This document shows, in pieces, positions 45,564-54,328 of a stretch of DNA of 64,000 nt (the stretch's first letter is position 1; each line of letters begins with the position of its first letter). Source of the DNA: AP-15 sp963777435 (lineage in GTDB: Bacteria; Pseudomonadota; Alphaproteobacteria; ATCC43930; CGMCC-115725); the NCBI GenBank assembly GCA_963777435.1, contig CAVZQT010000002.1, forward strand, positions 496,001 to 560,000. Reading direction: 5' to 3'. The notes beneath the pieces are model-generated. The model did not search any database. It was not told where the DNA came from and saw nothing but the letters and a program-made list of their open reading frames with translations. The position numbers and the translations under genes are program-made.

Positions 45564-46439
45564 ATGATTCCACGAAAGCGCAGCAGCTTTTCGGCAATTG
45601 TTGACCGACCGCCGCTCAAATTGCCCAACCGCGCCCGCATTGTCGTGTGGACAATCGTCAATCTCGAATTTTGGTCGATTTCACGGCCGATGGCTCGGCA
45701 GGTTCTGCCGGCGCCGACCGGCCAGGTGCTGTTGCCCGACGTACCCAATTGGTCCTGGCACGAATACGGGATGCGCGTCGGGGTCTGGCGGTTTTTCAAG
45801 TTGTTCGAACAGCTTGGCATCCGCCCGACCTTGTCGATAAACGCCCGCGTATGCGAGGCCTATCCGCGCGTCGCCCAGGCGGCGCGCGCCGCCGGCTGGG
45901 AATTTATGGGCCATGCCTGGGAGCAGATGCCGATCCAAAGGGTCGATGACCAAGCGGCGATGATCGGCAAGTCGCTCGACACGCTCGAACGCTTTGCCGG
46001 GACCCGACCGATAGGCTGGCTCGGTCCCGGCCTGACCGAAACCTACGACACCCCCGACCTGTTGGCCGCGGCGGGCGTCAAATATATCGGCGACTGGGTT
46101 TATGACGACGAGCCAACCGAGATCCGCACCAAGCACGGCCCGCTGATCACTTTGCCTTATTCGGTGGAGCTCAACGACATCCCGATGATGCTCGTCCAGC
46201 ATCACAAATCAGCCTATTTCACGACCCGCTGCATTGACACCTTCGACAGACTTTATGATGAAGGCGCCGAGCGGGCCAAAATCATGGCGATCGCGATCCA
46301 CCCCTATATCAGCGGCCAGCCGCATCGCATCAAATATCTCGAAGCGGTTTACGAGCACATCGCCCGGCACGCCGGAGTTCTGCATTGGAACGGAGTCGAA
46401 ATCCTCGACTGGTATCTAACGGCGAAGCCGGCCGAATGA
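45564..46439 (+). CDS. Polysaccharide deacetylase-fold protein (NodB/PuuE-like)
   Basis: 291 residues of the carbohydrate esterase 4 fold, branch containing PuuE-type allantoinases. ARIVVWTIVNLEFW near residue 23, PNWSWHEYGMRVGVWRFFKLFEQLGIRPTLSINARVCE near 60, GWEFMGHAWEQMPIQ near 110 and GWLGPGLTETYDTPDLLAAAGVKYIGDWVYDDEPTEI near 150 match the family; IAIHPYISGQPHRI near 245 gives the late His. The Asp-Asp start of the classical metal motif is replaced by ...VNLE.W, as in PuuE-like members. Purine or amide hydrolysis is possible; no purine genes adjoin. Confidence 0.78.
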   Translation: MIPRKRSSFSAIVDRPPLKLPNRARIVVWTIVNLEFWSISRPMARQVLPAPTGQVLLPDVPNWSWHEYGMRVGVWRFFKLFEQLGIRPTLSINARVCEAYPRVAQAARAAGWEFMGHAWEQMPIQRVDDQAAMIGKSLDTLERFAGTRPIGWLGPGLTETYDTPDLLAAAGVKYIGDWVYDDEPTEIRTKHGPLITLPYSVELNDIPMMLVQHHKSAYFTTRCIDTFDRLYDEGAERAKIMAIAIHPYISGQPHRIKYLEAVYEHIARHAGVLHWNGVEILDWYLTAKPAE

Positions 46440-46482
46440 GTGACAGGCCGGTCAAGTTGCGACCAGCCGGCTCGAGTACTCA

Positions 46483-46815
46483 TCACTTCCCGGCTTCAGC
46501 GGTATTTCTCGGCGGCTTTAGAGCGGCGCAGAGCCCCTTTGCCGCGGCGAGCAACTCGGCGCGATGTGGCTCGTCGAGCGGGTGGCGCGCCGCTAATGAC
46601 TGCGCAAGTTCGGTAAGGATTTCGGCCAATAGGCCGTAATGCAAATGCATCACAGCCTCGCGCCGATCGTCCCCCGGCCGCACCAGCTTGATGGCAACGC
46701 TATCGACGTCGGCATAAGCGTCGAACTGCGAATTCCGTCCGAAGCTGCCGATATAGGCCTTGTCAGGAAACTCCACCGAAACCTCGGCCTTGTCCGCGAT
46801 CGGGTGCAAGGGCAT
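46483..46815 (-). CDS. Conserved hypothetical protein, 110 residues
   Basis: Small soluble protein beginning MPLHPIADKAEVSVEFPDKAY, mixed beta then helical (ILTELAQSLAARHPLDEPHRAELLAAAKGLCAAL). No domain recognised. It converges on the deacetylase gene, ending 43 bases away. A short frame of this composition and codon use is plausible as a gene, but function cannot be stated. Confidence 0.55.
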   Translation of the reverse strand: MPLHPIADKAEVSVEFPDKAYIGSFGRNSQFDAYADVDSVAIKLVRPGDDRREAVMHLHYGLLAEILTELAQSLAARHPLDEPHRAELLAAAKGLCAALKPPRNTAEAGK

Positions 46816-47115
46816 CTTTGGCTACCTCTATTGGACCGGCCGCGGAAGTCCGACCGGCATTGCATCGCGGCCGATCTGACTGCGGCTTAACTCGTGGGGC
46901 ATTGAGCCAGATCAATCCGCGAACTTTTAGCTGCATGGATCGCGTGCAATACCAGAAGAGGCTGCCAATTTGGGCAGCTTGATTGCCACCAGAAAGTGGG
47001 CGATGGAGAGAAGCGTGATGCCGGGCAGCAAGACCGGTAAAGCGATCAATTCGACGATCGGGCGACTTGGCGATCCCCTGCTTTCCGAACTGAGCGCCCG
47101 TGGCGAGGTCCACGA
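46816..47115. other. Divergent intergenic region before the CoA transferase
   Basis: About 300 bases between the 110-residue protein and the CoA transferase. Contents: a possible 38-codon frame at 47003-47119 whose stop overlaps the transferase start; otherwise no recognisable gene, repeat or clear promoter. Confidence 0.4.
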
Positions 47116-47119
47116 ATGA
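47003..47119 (+). CDS. Possible small protein overlapping the CoA transferase start
   Basis: 38 codons, MERSVMPGSKTGKAIN..., ending GEVHE with TGA inside the ATG of the next gene (ATGA). The 4-base overlap is the only support; no family is recognised and there is no strong ribosome site (GGGCG only). Could be a coupling leader or chance. Confidence 0.25.
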   Translation: MERSVMPGSKTGKAINSTIGRLGDPLLSELSARGEVHE

Positions 47120-48323
47120 AGGGGACGAAACCGGGCCCGCTTGCCGGCATCAAGATCATCGATTTGACGACTGTGGTGCTGGGACCGCTGGCGACCCAGA
47201 TTTGGGGGATCTCGGCGCCGATGTGATCAAGATCGAATCGCCCGAGGGCGACATCATGCGCTATGCCGGCCCGTCGCGGCACCGCGAAATGGGCCATGTC
47301 TTCCTGAACCTCAATCGCAACAAGCGTTCTTTATGCATCGACTTGAAGTGCCCCGAGGCCGCCGATCTATTGTTGCGACTGGTGCGGCGCAGCGACGTGT
47401 TCATGCATAATATGCGGCCGCAGGCGATGGCGCGGCTCGGTTTCGCTTACGCCAGGCTGCGCGAGATCAACCCGCGAATTGTCTACTGCTCGGCGCATGG
47501 CTATGGCCAGGACGGGCCACTCGCCGACCGCCCGGCTTTTGACGACATCATCCAGGGCGCCTCCGGCTTTGTCGCACTAAATCAAATGACCGGCGGCGAA
47601 GCGCGGTTTGTGCCGACCTTGGTCGGCGATAAAACCGTCGGCATCACGATGGTCTATGCGGTAATGGCGGCGCTCTTTCAGCGCGAACGCACCGGCGAAG
47701 GCCAGGAGGTCGAAGTGCCGATGCTCGAAACCATGACCGCGTTTGTCATGGCCGAGCATATGGGCGGGCTGACCTTTGACCCGCCTTTGGGGCCGCCCGG
47801 CTACTCGCGAATGTTGGCGCCCGACCGGCGGCCGCATCGCACCGCAGACGGACACATCTGCATCCTCCCCTACAGCGACCGGCATTGGCGCGATTTCTTT
47901 CGCGTCGCCGGCCGCCCGGAACTGGCCGATGACCCGCGTCTTGCCGATGCGCAGGCTCGCAGCCGTCACGTCGCCGAGCTCTACGCGCTGATCGCCGAAT
48001 GCGTGCGCGGCAACACGACCGCTCATTGGCTCGCCGCGCTCAAATCCGCCGACATTCCGTGCGGACCGGTCAATTCGCTTGACGCCTTACCCGAGGACGA
48101 GCAATTGGCGGCGGTCGATTTCTTTCCGGTCTCCGATCATCCGAGCGAAGGGCGCATCCGCACGGTGCGGCCCCCGGTCCGCTTTAGCGCCGCCGATTGC
48201 GCATTACGCCAGCCAGCGCCGCGGTTGGGCGAGCATTCGCGCGACATCCTGCGCGAGGCCGGGCTCAGCGGGGCCGAGATTGACGATCTGATCGCGCGCA
48301 AGATCGCGGGAGCCGCGGAGTGA
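47116..48323 (+). CDS. CaiB/BaiF (family III) CoA transferase (one frameshift)
   Basis: Transfers CoA between carboxylic acids. The N-terminus from ATG 47116 reads PLAGIKIIDLTTVVLGPLATQI, then the frame breaks near 47203 (ATTTGGGGGATC, one T lost) and continues LGDLGADVIKIESPEGDIMRYAGP. The catalytic-Asp region is at AFDDIIQGASGFVALNQMTGG; VPTLVGDKTVGITMVYAVMAALFQRERTGEGQEVEVPMLE and PCGPVNSLDALPEDEQ complete the family pattern. Joined length about 403 residues, normal. It lies 7 bases before the aconitase X large subunit, so the two are probably co-transcribed. Confidence 0.88.
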
Positions 48324-48330
48324 GGCTGCG

Positions 48331-49563
48331 ATGCGCCTGACCGACGAAGAGCAGGCCATGCTGGCCGGCGAATTCGGCCAGGTTCGGCGTTGGGCGATCG
48401 CCCATCAAATCGCGGTCGGCGAATTCTTCGACGCGACTGATTTTGTGCCGGTGTCACAAGCGCATGTGATGGCCGACACCGAGTCCTTGGGGGAGGCCGG
48501 GGTGCGTTTTCTCGAAGGTCTCGCGGCGGCGCCTGAAGGCGAGCGCCGGGTGCGAGTCCCGACGATCACCGACCCGCGTGGCATCGATTTCGCGGTTTAT
48601 CGCCGGCTCGGGCAGAGCGAGTGGATGGCGGCGCTCGAACAGCGGGCGATCGACGCCCTTCGCGCCTTTGGCGTGCTGATGACCGACACCTGCATCAATT
48701 ACCAGACGATCATGGCGCCGGTACGCGGCGATCATCTCGCCTATGGTGACACCGGGGTCGTCATTTATTCGAATAGTGTGCTCGGCGCGCGCAGCAATTT
48801 CGAGGGCGGGCCTTCGGCATTGGCGGCGGGATTGACCGGGCGCACGCCGCGCTACGGTTACCATCTCGACAAATGCCGACAGGCGACGCGGCATTTCCGG
48901 CTGCTCGACAAGCCGCGGGACCTCGCCGAATGGGGCGCGGTTGGTGGCCTGGTTGGCGAAGCCTGCGGTTCGTATTGGGAAGTGCCGTTAATTGAGGGGG
49001 TCGATGAGGTTCCCGGGTCGGATGCGCTAAAGCATTTTGGCACCGCGGCGGCGAGCTTTGGCTCGGTGGCATTGTTTTACATGCCCGGGATCACCGCCGA
49101 GGATGCCGATTTCTCAGCTGCACCGGTCGCGCCGAGGATCATCCGCCGCGCCGAAATCGATGGCTTTCTCGCCCGCTATGCCGCATCCGGCGACAAGCTT
49201 GATGTCGTTGTCTTTGGCGCGCCGCAATTATCGCTGTTCGAGATCGAGGCGATGGCCCAGGCGCTCGACGGCCGCCATATTCACCCCGACACGGTCCTGG
49301 TGGTGACGACCTCGCCCGAGATCAAATACGCCGCCGACCGTATGGGGCTCACCACAAGGATCGAGACCGCCGGCGCGATCGTCGCGGCGGGAATTTGTTT
49401 TTACCAGAGCTACGCCCGTGAGATGGCCGAAGCCAATGGCTGGGTCCGGCTGATGACCAATTCGGCAAAGCTCGTCAACATCATCGGCGGCTACGGCTAT
49501 CGGCCGACCTTGGCTACGCTCGAACGCTGCGTCGATTCAGCAGTGGCCGGGCGGGTTCTGTAA
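48331..49563 (+). CDS. Aconitase X (DUF521) catalytic/large subunit
   Basis: 410-residue Fe-S hydro-lyase of the AcnX family, members of which are cis-3-hydroxy-L-proline dehydratases or mevalonate 5-phosphate dehydratases. Family segments: LTDEEQAMLAGEFG at the start, DTCINYQTIMAPVRGDHLAYGDTGVVIYSNSVLGARSNFEGGPSALAAGLTGRTP near residue 115, and WVRLMTNSAKLVNIIGGYG near the C-terminus (TNSAK motif). Cys within DTCINY is a likely Fe-S ligand. It follows the CoA transferase closely. The small swivel subunit normally adjacent is here displaced by a hicBA pair. Substrate undetermined. Confidence 0.85.
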   Translation: MRLTDEEQAMLAGEFGQVRRWAIAHQIAVGEFFDATDFVPVSQAHVMADTESLGEAGVRFLEGLAAAPEGERRVRVPTITDPRGIDFAVYRRLGQSEWMAALEQRAIDALRAFGVLMTDTCINYQTIMAPVRGDHLAYGDTGVVIYSNSVLGARSNFEGGPSALAAGLTGRTPRYGYHLDKCRQATRHFRLLDKPRDLAEWGAVGGLVGEACGSYWEVPLIEGVDEVPGSDALKHFGTAAASFGSVALFYMPGITAEDADFSAAPVAPRIIRRAEIDGFLARYAASGDKLDVVVFGAPQLSLFEIEAMAQALDGRHIHPDTVLVVTTSPEIKYAADRMGLTTRIETAGAIVAAGICFYQSYAREMAEANGWVRLMTNSAKLVNIIGGYGYRPTLATLERCVDSAVAGRVL

Positions 49564-49595
49564 TGCTGATCATCTTTTCCTCCTGCGGATCCTCA

Positions 49596-49616
49596 GCTTG
49601 CGCGCCGGGCGCAAGC
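49596..49616. terminator. Perfect 8-bp hairpin between the aconitase X large subunit and hicB
   Basis: GCTTGCGC, loop GCCGG, GCGCAAGC, starting 33 bases after the large-subunit stop. No T-tract. It could end the upstream transcript or serve as an operator for the toxin-antitoxin pair. Confidence 0.5.
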
Positions 49617-49656
49617 ACCCCATCGTACCCGCAATGAGCCGCCGAGAGCCGAAATC

Positions 49657-49860
49657 ATGTTAACGATCGAGATCGAGCGCGAAGAGGATGGCCGGTGGAT
49701 CGGCGAAGTCCCGGAGTTACCAGGGGTGTTAGCCTATGGCGCGACCAAAGACGAAGCGCGCAACAAGGCAGCGGCACTTGCCCTTCGCGTCATCGCTGAT
49801 CGTATTGAACATGGTGAGCCAGCACCAATCGAGGCCCGCGATCTATTCGCGACGGCGTGA
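49657..49860 (+). CDS. hicB: HicB-family antitoxin
   Basis: 67 residues: LTIEIEREEDGRWIGEVPELPGVLAYGATKDEARNKAAALAL is the HicB partial RNase H-like fold (E-x-DG-x-W-x-A-x-x-PELPG pattern). No C-terminal DNA-binding ribbon-helix-helix or HTH is visible, so it is the short form. It should neutralise the HicA toxin encoded next, with which it overlaps by GTGA. Antitoxin-first order is the reverse of the E. coli hicAB operon but known elsewhere. Confidence 0.88.
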   Translation: MLTIEIEREEDGRWIGEVPELPGVLAYGATKDEARNKAAALALRVIADRIEHGEPAPIEARDLFATA

Positions 49861-50069
49861 GCGCCTGGCCCTCCACAAGGGCCGGCCGAGTTTTGCGAGC
49901 GCTTTACCGCATTGGCTGGACACTCAAACGCCAGACCGGTTCGCACCGTACCCTGTCGCGTCGGGGATGGCCCAACTACGTGTTCGCATTTCGAGAGGAT
50001 GAAGAGCTGGGGCCGCGCATGCTCGCTCGCATCGCTAGACACACCGGCCTGCGACCCGAGGATCTTTAA
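49857..50069 (+). CDS. hicA: HicA-family mRNA interferase toxin
   Basis: 70 residues with the double-stranded-RNA-binding-like HicA fold: GRVLRALYRIGWTLKRQTGSHRTLSR has the G-W-x-L-x-R-Q-x-GSH motif with the catalytic His, followed by a beta strand NYVFAF and LARIARHTGLRPEDL. HicA cleaves mRNA until bound by HicB. Starts at GTG inside the hicB stop. The next gene starts four bases after its stop, so the aconitase X small subunit may be read through from this pair. Confidence 0.87.
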   Translation: MSAWPSTRAGRVLRALYRIGWTLKRQTGSHRTLSRRGWPNYVFAFREDEELGPRMLARIARHTGLRPEDL

Positions 50070-50072
50070 CCA

Positions 50073-50492
50073 GTGGCGATCCTGCTGCGCTGTCACAAGG
50101 GTATCGGACCGGCGGTGACCGGCACCGCGCTGGTCGCCGCCGACAACTTCTCGGCGCGCTACGATCTCGACCGGCTCAAGGGCATCTTTTCGCGCCCCGG
50201 TCACAAGCTCGCCGGCAAAACCTATGTCGACCGTATTCTGGTGCTCGATCAAGCCAAGGGTGGCGTTGCGACCGCCTGGATGCTGCACGAAATGGCGGCG
50301 CGGCGAATTGTGCCGCGGGGGATGATATTCAACCGGGTCAACCCGATCCTGGCCCAGGGCGCGGCATTCGGCAATGTCGCCTTGGTCGATCGCTTTCTCG
50401 ACGGCGATGTCACGAGCCTGTTTCACAACGGTGACGAATTGCGCGTCGACCCCGCCGCCGGCTTCGTCGAAATCCTCAACCGAGATGGATAG
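50073..50492 (+). CDS. Aconitase X swivel/small subunit (DUF126-like)
   Basis: 139 residues from a GTG. GPAVTGTALVAADNFSARYDLDRLKGIFSRPGHKLAGKTYVDRILVLDQAKGGVATAWMLHEMAARRIVPRGMIFNRVNPILAQGAAFGNV follows the swivel domain layout of AcnX small subunits: a beta-rich start, then the loop that in canonical members is a Ser-rich G-x-GSS, here KGGVATA. The conserved N-P-I-L-A-x-GA is present. It should pair with the large subunit 500 bases upstream. The loop lacks the usual catalytic Ser, so activity may differ from known enzymes. Confidence 0.78.
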   Translation: MAILLRCHKGIGPAVTGTALVAADNFSARYDLDRLKGIFSRPGHKLAGKTYVDRILVLDQAKGGVATAWMLHEMAARRIVPRGMIFNRVNPILAQGAAFGNVALVDRFLDGDVTSLFHNGDELRVDPAAGFVEILNRDG

Positions 50493-50547
50493 AGCTTTTC
50501 GTTAAAAGCACCATATTCCGGTCCGAACGGGAGCTGGGAGCCGGAAT

Positions 50548-51600
50548 ATGTCGACGACCTATCGCTATACGCTGCCGGTCGAGCAGACCGAGTGGAAATT
50601 CGACGGCAACACCGAGACTTGCTTTACCTGGGAATATGACGAGCCGCGCGAGGCGCTATTGCAGCTCTATGCCAAGGGCAAGAAGCAGCAATGGGACGCG
50701 GCCGAGCGGATCGACTGGTCACTCGACCTCGATCCGGAAAACCCGATGCTGCTCGACGACCGGGTCGTCCAAATCTTCGGCACCGATATCTGGAACCGGA
50801 TGACCGAGAAAGAGCGGCGCCGGGTTCGTCATCACCTGCAAGCCTCGACAATCTCGCAGTTCATGCATGGCGAGCAGGGCGCATTGATCGCGACCTCCAA
50901 GATTGTGCAGAGCGTCCCGGAGCTCGATGCGAAATTCTATGCCGCGACTCAGGTTATGGACGAGGCGCGCCACGTCGAGGCTTATTCACGGCTATTGCAT
51001 GAAAAATTCGAGCTTGCCTATCCGATCACGCACGGGTTGAAGACGCTCCTCGAAGACGGGCTTTCCGACAGCCGTTGGGACATGACCTATCTGACGATGC
51101 AGATCCTGATTGAAGGTCTTGCGTTGGCGGCATTCCAGCGCATTCGCGACCAGGCGCAAAACCCGCTCGCCGCGGCGGTCAATGCGTATGTCATGCAGGA
51201 TGAGGCGCGGCATGTCGCCTTTGGACGGCTGGCATTGCGCGACTTTTACCCGCAGCTTACCGACGCCGAGCGCAAGGAGCGTGAGGATTTTGTCGTCACC
51301 GCGTGCTGGCATATGCGCGACCGGTTCAATCAGCGCGAGGTATGGGAACAGCTCGGCCTGCCGGTCGCCGAATGCCTCGACGTCGTCGATCGATCCGAGT
51401 CAATGCGGGTATTTCGCAGCCGTATTTTCAGCCGCATCGTCCCGACCGTGAAAGACATCGGGCTGTGGGGGCCGCAGGTGCGCGAGGCTTTTGCCGCGAT
51501 GGGGGCGATCGAGTTCGCCAATGTCGATGCCGCTGCGCAATTGGCCGACGACGCCCGCGTCGCCGAAGAATTCGACGCCGGCCTGCGCTGCGCGACGTAG
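50548..51600 (+). CDS. Ferritin-like diiron oxygenase-type protein
   Basis: 350 residues, helical, with a carboxylate-bridged diiron site: Glu109 in MHGEQGAL, Glu139 and His142 in DEARHVE, Glu189 in ILIEGLAL, and Glu219 and His222 in DEARHVAFG. This EXnDEARHXnEXnDEARH pattern is seen in AurF-like N-oxygenases and ribonucleotide reductase R2-like oxidases. No signal or membrane segment. It begins 55 bases after the aconitase X small subunit and may belong to the same transcript; its substrate is unknown. Confidence 0.8.
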   Translation: MSTTYRYTLPVEQTEWKFDGNTETCFTWEYDEPREALLQLYAKGKKQQWDAAERIDWSLDLDPENPMLLDDRVVQIFGTDIWNRMTEKERRRVRHHLQASTISQFMHGEQGALIATSKIVQSVPELDAKFYAATQVMDEARHVEAYSRLLHEKFELAYPITHGLKTLLEDGLSDSRWDMTYLTMQILIEGLALAAFQRIRDQAQNPLAAAVNAYVMQDEARHVAFGRLALRDFYPQLTDAERKEREDFVVTACWHMRDRFNQREVWEQLGLPVAECLDVVDRSESMRVFRSRIFSRIVPTVKDIGLWGPQVREAFAAMGAIEFANVDAAAQLADDARVAEEFDAGLRCAT

Positions 51601-51720
51601 CATCGGCCGAGTGAGCCCGCGGCGCTAGTGGATAAATCTAACGATTGGTACCGGCCGGGCTATCGCCGTTTGCGACCCAAATCAGACATTTGCCGCTCTT
51701 GATATAATGCCGGCCCGGAC

Positions 51721-52594
51721 TTACGCCTTGCCGGCGTTCTGTGCAGCCTCGAATACATCGCGTGCGGACGTTGTACCCGCTACGTGCTCCGTATCCTCGG
51801 CTCCGAGGTCCATCCATCCCGCGTTCACGGCCTCAAACATTTCTTCGGCAGGTCCGGTGTGGCCCTTCGGGATGCCGAATTGCTCGAGCGCTTCCGCCCA
51901 CCCTGCACGCGGGACTGCAAAGGCTTTCACGTCGAGATTCAGGACTTCACCCAATTGCTCCGCGACTTCATCCGCGCTGAGCATCGAACCAAGCTCGACC
52001 ACGCGCTGTCCTGACCAAGCTGGCCCGGTCAAAAGGGTTGCGACTTCCGCGCCGATGTCGTTCGTCGCGACCATGGTCGATTTCCGGTTTGTCGGATTGT
52101 AGTAGACCGGTAGCGTTCCACCCTGGGCGACCTGCAAGCCGTAGAGGAAGTTTTCGAAGAAGCCGCCTGCGCGCACAAATGCGATTGGGGATGTCAGCTC
52201 GCGAAAACCTTGCTCCAGAAGCGACAAGGCCGTGATCATCCCGAGCCCGCTGGTTCTGTTCGCACCCATCGACGAAAGGGCAACCACTCGCGGCGGCGCT
52301 GCCTTGGTGAGCGCCTCAACATAGTTTGCAATCACGCCCTTTGCTTCTTTGTAATCGGGCGAGGGCGCCCAGACAGCCGGCAACATGACGAACGCGCCTT
52401 CGACGCCTTTGAGCGCTTGCTCGATGGCTGCCGAAATCATTCCAATCGCCGTCTACCAGTTCCACGCCCTGGTTCGCCCAGTTAGCCGCCTTCTCGCGAT
52501 TGCGGACGAGCGCGCGTACTTCCTGGCCTTGTGCCAATACCTGTTTCGCAGTTGCGCCGCCCACTTTTCCGGTAATTCCCATCACCAAAAACAT
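51721..52594 (-). CDS. NmrA/QorB-like NAD(P)-binding protein (one frameshift)
   Basis: Atypical short-chain dehydrogenase fold. From the ATG at 52594: FLVMGITGKVGGATAKQVLAQGQEVRALVRNREKAANW (Rossmann GXXGXXG), GVELVDGDWND, then a shift near 52438 into SAAIEQALKGVEGAFVMLP, VVALSSMGANRTSG, FVRAGGFFENFLYGLQ and the C-terminal substrate domain ending at 51721. One lost base explains it; joined length about 291 residues. Such proteins act as NADPH-sensing or quinone reductase-like proteins. Runs with a DoxX gene opposite a LysR regulator. Confidence 0.8.
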
Positions 52595-52639
52595 GCGTTT
52601 TCTCCTGATCTTTAGGGACAGAACAATGCCCCTGTTGGT

Positions 52640-53062
52640 TCAACGGATGAGCGGCAGAATGGCCCTGATACGGGGATCGCGCGCGTAGAGGCCGCCCCAT
52701 GTCATCGCGCCCAGAAGCAGGGAAATGATTTCCGGCGGCGATCCCAACTCACCAATGCGGAGATGGGCGCAGATGGCACCGCCCAAAAAGCCCGTCACCA
52801 GGATCGCGCCGAGGACGGCGGTGGCCGGGATGGCGTAGAGGATGGCGCAGGCGAGTATGATCGGACCCACGACACGGGTCAGGTCCATCGCGAACCCGGT
52901 TTCCTGCAACATGCTCGCAATCTGTGCCGGCGCGAAAAGCTGAATAGTCCCATCTGCCACCAGAGCGATAACGACAAACGCGCTCATTATCCGGCCGGCC
53001 CACAGGGCACGATGCAAGGTAATCGTTTCAGGCAGGTGATGTAGGTTCATAGTTTCGGACAC
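52640..53062 (-). CDS. DoxX-like membrane protein
   Basis: 140 residues from a GTG at 53062 that has GGAG eight bases upstream. Four hydrophobic segments: RIMSAFVVIALVADGTIQLF, VVGPIILACAILYAIPATAVLGAILVTGFLGGAICAHLRIG and ISLLLGAMTWGGLYA. The pattern LxxTGYLGGAxxxHxRxG (here VTGFLGGAICAHLRIG) is the DoxX-like (PF13564) signature. Function unsettled; often next to oxidoreductases and stress regulators. Precedes the NmrA-like gene and diverges from a LysR gene. Confidence 0.85.
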   Translation of the reverse strand: MSETMNLHHLPETITLHRALWAGRIMSAFVVIALVADGTIQLFAPAQIASMLQETGFAMDLTRVVGPIILACAILYAIPATAVLGAILVTGFLGGAICAHLRIGELGSPPEIISLLLGAMTWGGLYARDPRIRAILPLIR

Positions 53063-53137
53063 TTGTTGTTCTCCAATCGGGGTCCCAATATTTCGAAGCT
53101 TACTGTGTCTCTTTGATGTGATAAACACCCGTAAAGT

Positions 53138-53150
53138 GAACACACTGTTC
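53138..53150. promoter_or_regulatory. Palindrome in the LysR/DoxX divergent promoter region
   Basis: GAACA-CAC-TGTTC, a perfect 5-bp inverted repeat with a 3-base centre, midway in the 118-base gap between the two divergent starts. Location fits a LysR operator or an overlapping promoter element; the match is short. Confidence 0.4.
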
Positions 53151-53180
53151 TCTTAGCGGCGAACAATACGGAGGCACGAG

Positions 53181-54086
53181 ATGCAAAATCTCGAACCCAT
53201 CCTCATATTCATAACGGTAGCGGAAATGGGGAGCTTCACCCACGCGGCCGATAGCCTGGGCATCCAAAAGGGGAGGGCCTCAACGGCGGTCCGGAAGCTG
53301 GAAGAAGATGTCGGTGTCAGGCTCCTGCACCGCACGACGCGCAGCGTGCAGTTGACGGAGGACGGACGCGCATTTCACGCCCGTGCCCGCGATCTGCTTG
53401 CTGAAGTCGATGACCTACACTCGATGTTCGCAGGCGATCGCGTGGCACTTCGCGGGCGTTTACGGGTCGATCTTCCGAGCGAGGTGGCGCGCACAACGAT
53501 CGTGCCGGCCTTGCCGGATTTCATGGCAACTCACCCCGAGTTGGAGCTAGAGGTGTCGAGTACGGATCGGCAAGTCGATCTGGTTCAAGAGGGGTTCGAC
53601 TGTGTATTGCGGCTTGGACCCATAGGGGACGAGACGCTGATTGCCCGCCCACTAGGCCTGTTGCGCATGGTCAACGCTGCCAGTCCCGCCTATCTGGCGC
53701 GCTATGGCGTCCCTCGATCGCTAGAAGATCTCCAGCGTCAGGAACATCGGACAATTCATTTTTCGACGATGCTGGGCGCAAGACCCTATGGATGGGAATA
53801 TCCGGACGGCGACAGCTACGCGACGCTTCAGTTGCCAGGTGCGTTACACGTCAACAGCGCACAGACGTACGACGCCGCTGCCCTCGCCGGCCTTGGCCTG
53901 ATCCAGGCGCCACTCTTGGGGATTGGCCAATACTTAGCGAGTGGGGCGCTTGTGGAGATCTTACCCGATTTTCGTCGCCGGGCGATCGCCGTTTCCCTCG
54001 TCGTAGCACATCGGAGCAATCTATCGCGCCGAGTCCGCGCATTCATGAGATGGATTGAAGGTGTGCTGACGCCGTATCTGGAATAG
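53181..54086 (+). CDS. LysR-family transcriptional regulator
   Basis: 301 residues. N-terminal HTH: LEPILIFITVAEMGSFTHAADSLGIQKGRASTAVRKLEEDVGVRLLHRTTRSVQLTEDG is textbook LysR. The remainder is the periplasmic-binding-like co-inducer domain (LRVDLPSEVARTTIVPALPDFMATHPELELEV). GGAGG six bases before the ATG. Divergent from the DoxX/NmrA-like pair, the usual arrangement for the regulated target of a LysR protein. The inducer is unknown. Confidence 0.93.
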   Translation: MQNLEPILIFITVAEMGSFTHAADSLGIQKGRASTAVRKLEEDVGVRLLHRTTRSVQLTEDGRAFHARARDLLAEVDDLHSMFAGDRVALRGRLRVDLPSEVARTTIVPALPDFMATHPELELEVSSTDRQVDLVQEGFDCVLRLGPIGDETLIARPLGLLRMVNAASPAYLARYGVPRSLEDLQRQEHRTIHFSTMLGARPYGWEYPDGDSYATLQLPGALHVNSAQTYDAAALAGLGLIQAPLLGIGQYLASGALVEILPDFRRRAIAVSLVVAHRSNLSRRVRAFMRWIEGVLTPYLE

Positions 54087-54328
54087 CGAGACGAACATCT
54101 TTGTCCGGCCCTCGAAATCAACATTCTAAAGTTATGTCTGCCGGTCGGCGGCCCGGCGGTCCAACAGAATGCAACACTGAAACCGGCGACCTTTGAAGTC
54201 CGACATGAGGTATCCTCAAACTTTTCCACCTTCTGGTTGCGACGCAGCTCCTTTGACAAAACCTTCCCCGTGATGGGGGAGGACTCCGAGGTGCGGCACC
54301 ATGCTCGAATAAAGCTCAGCAACAACAG

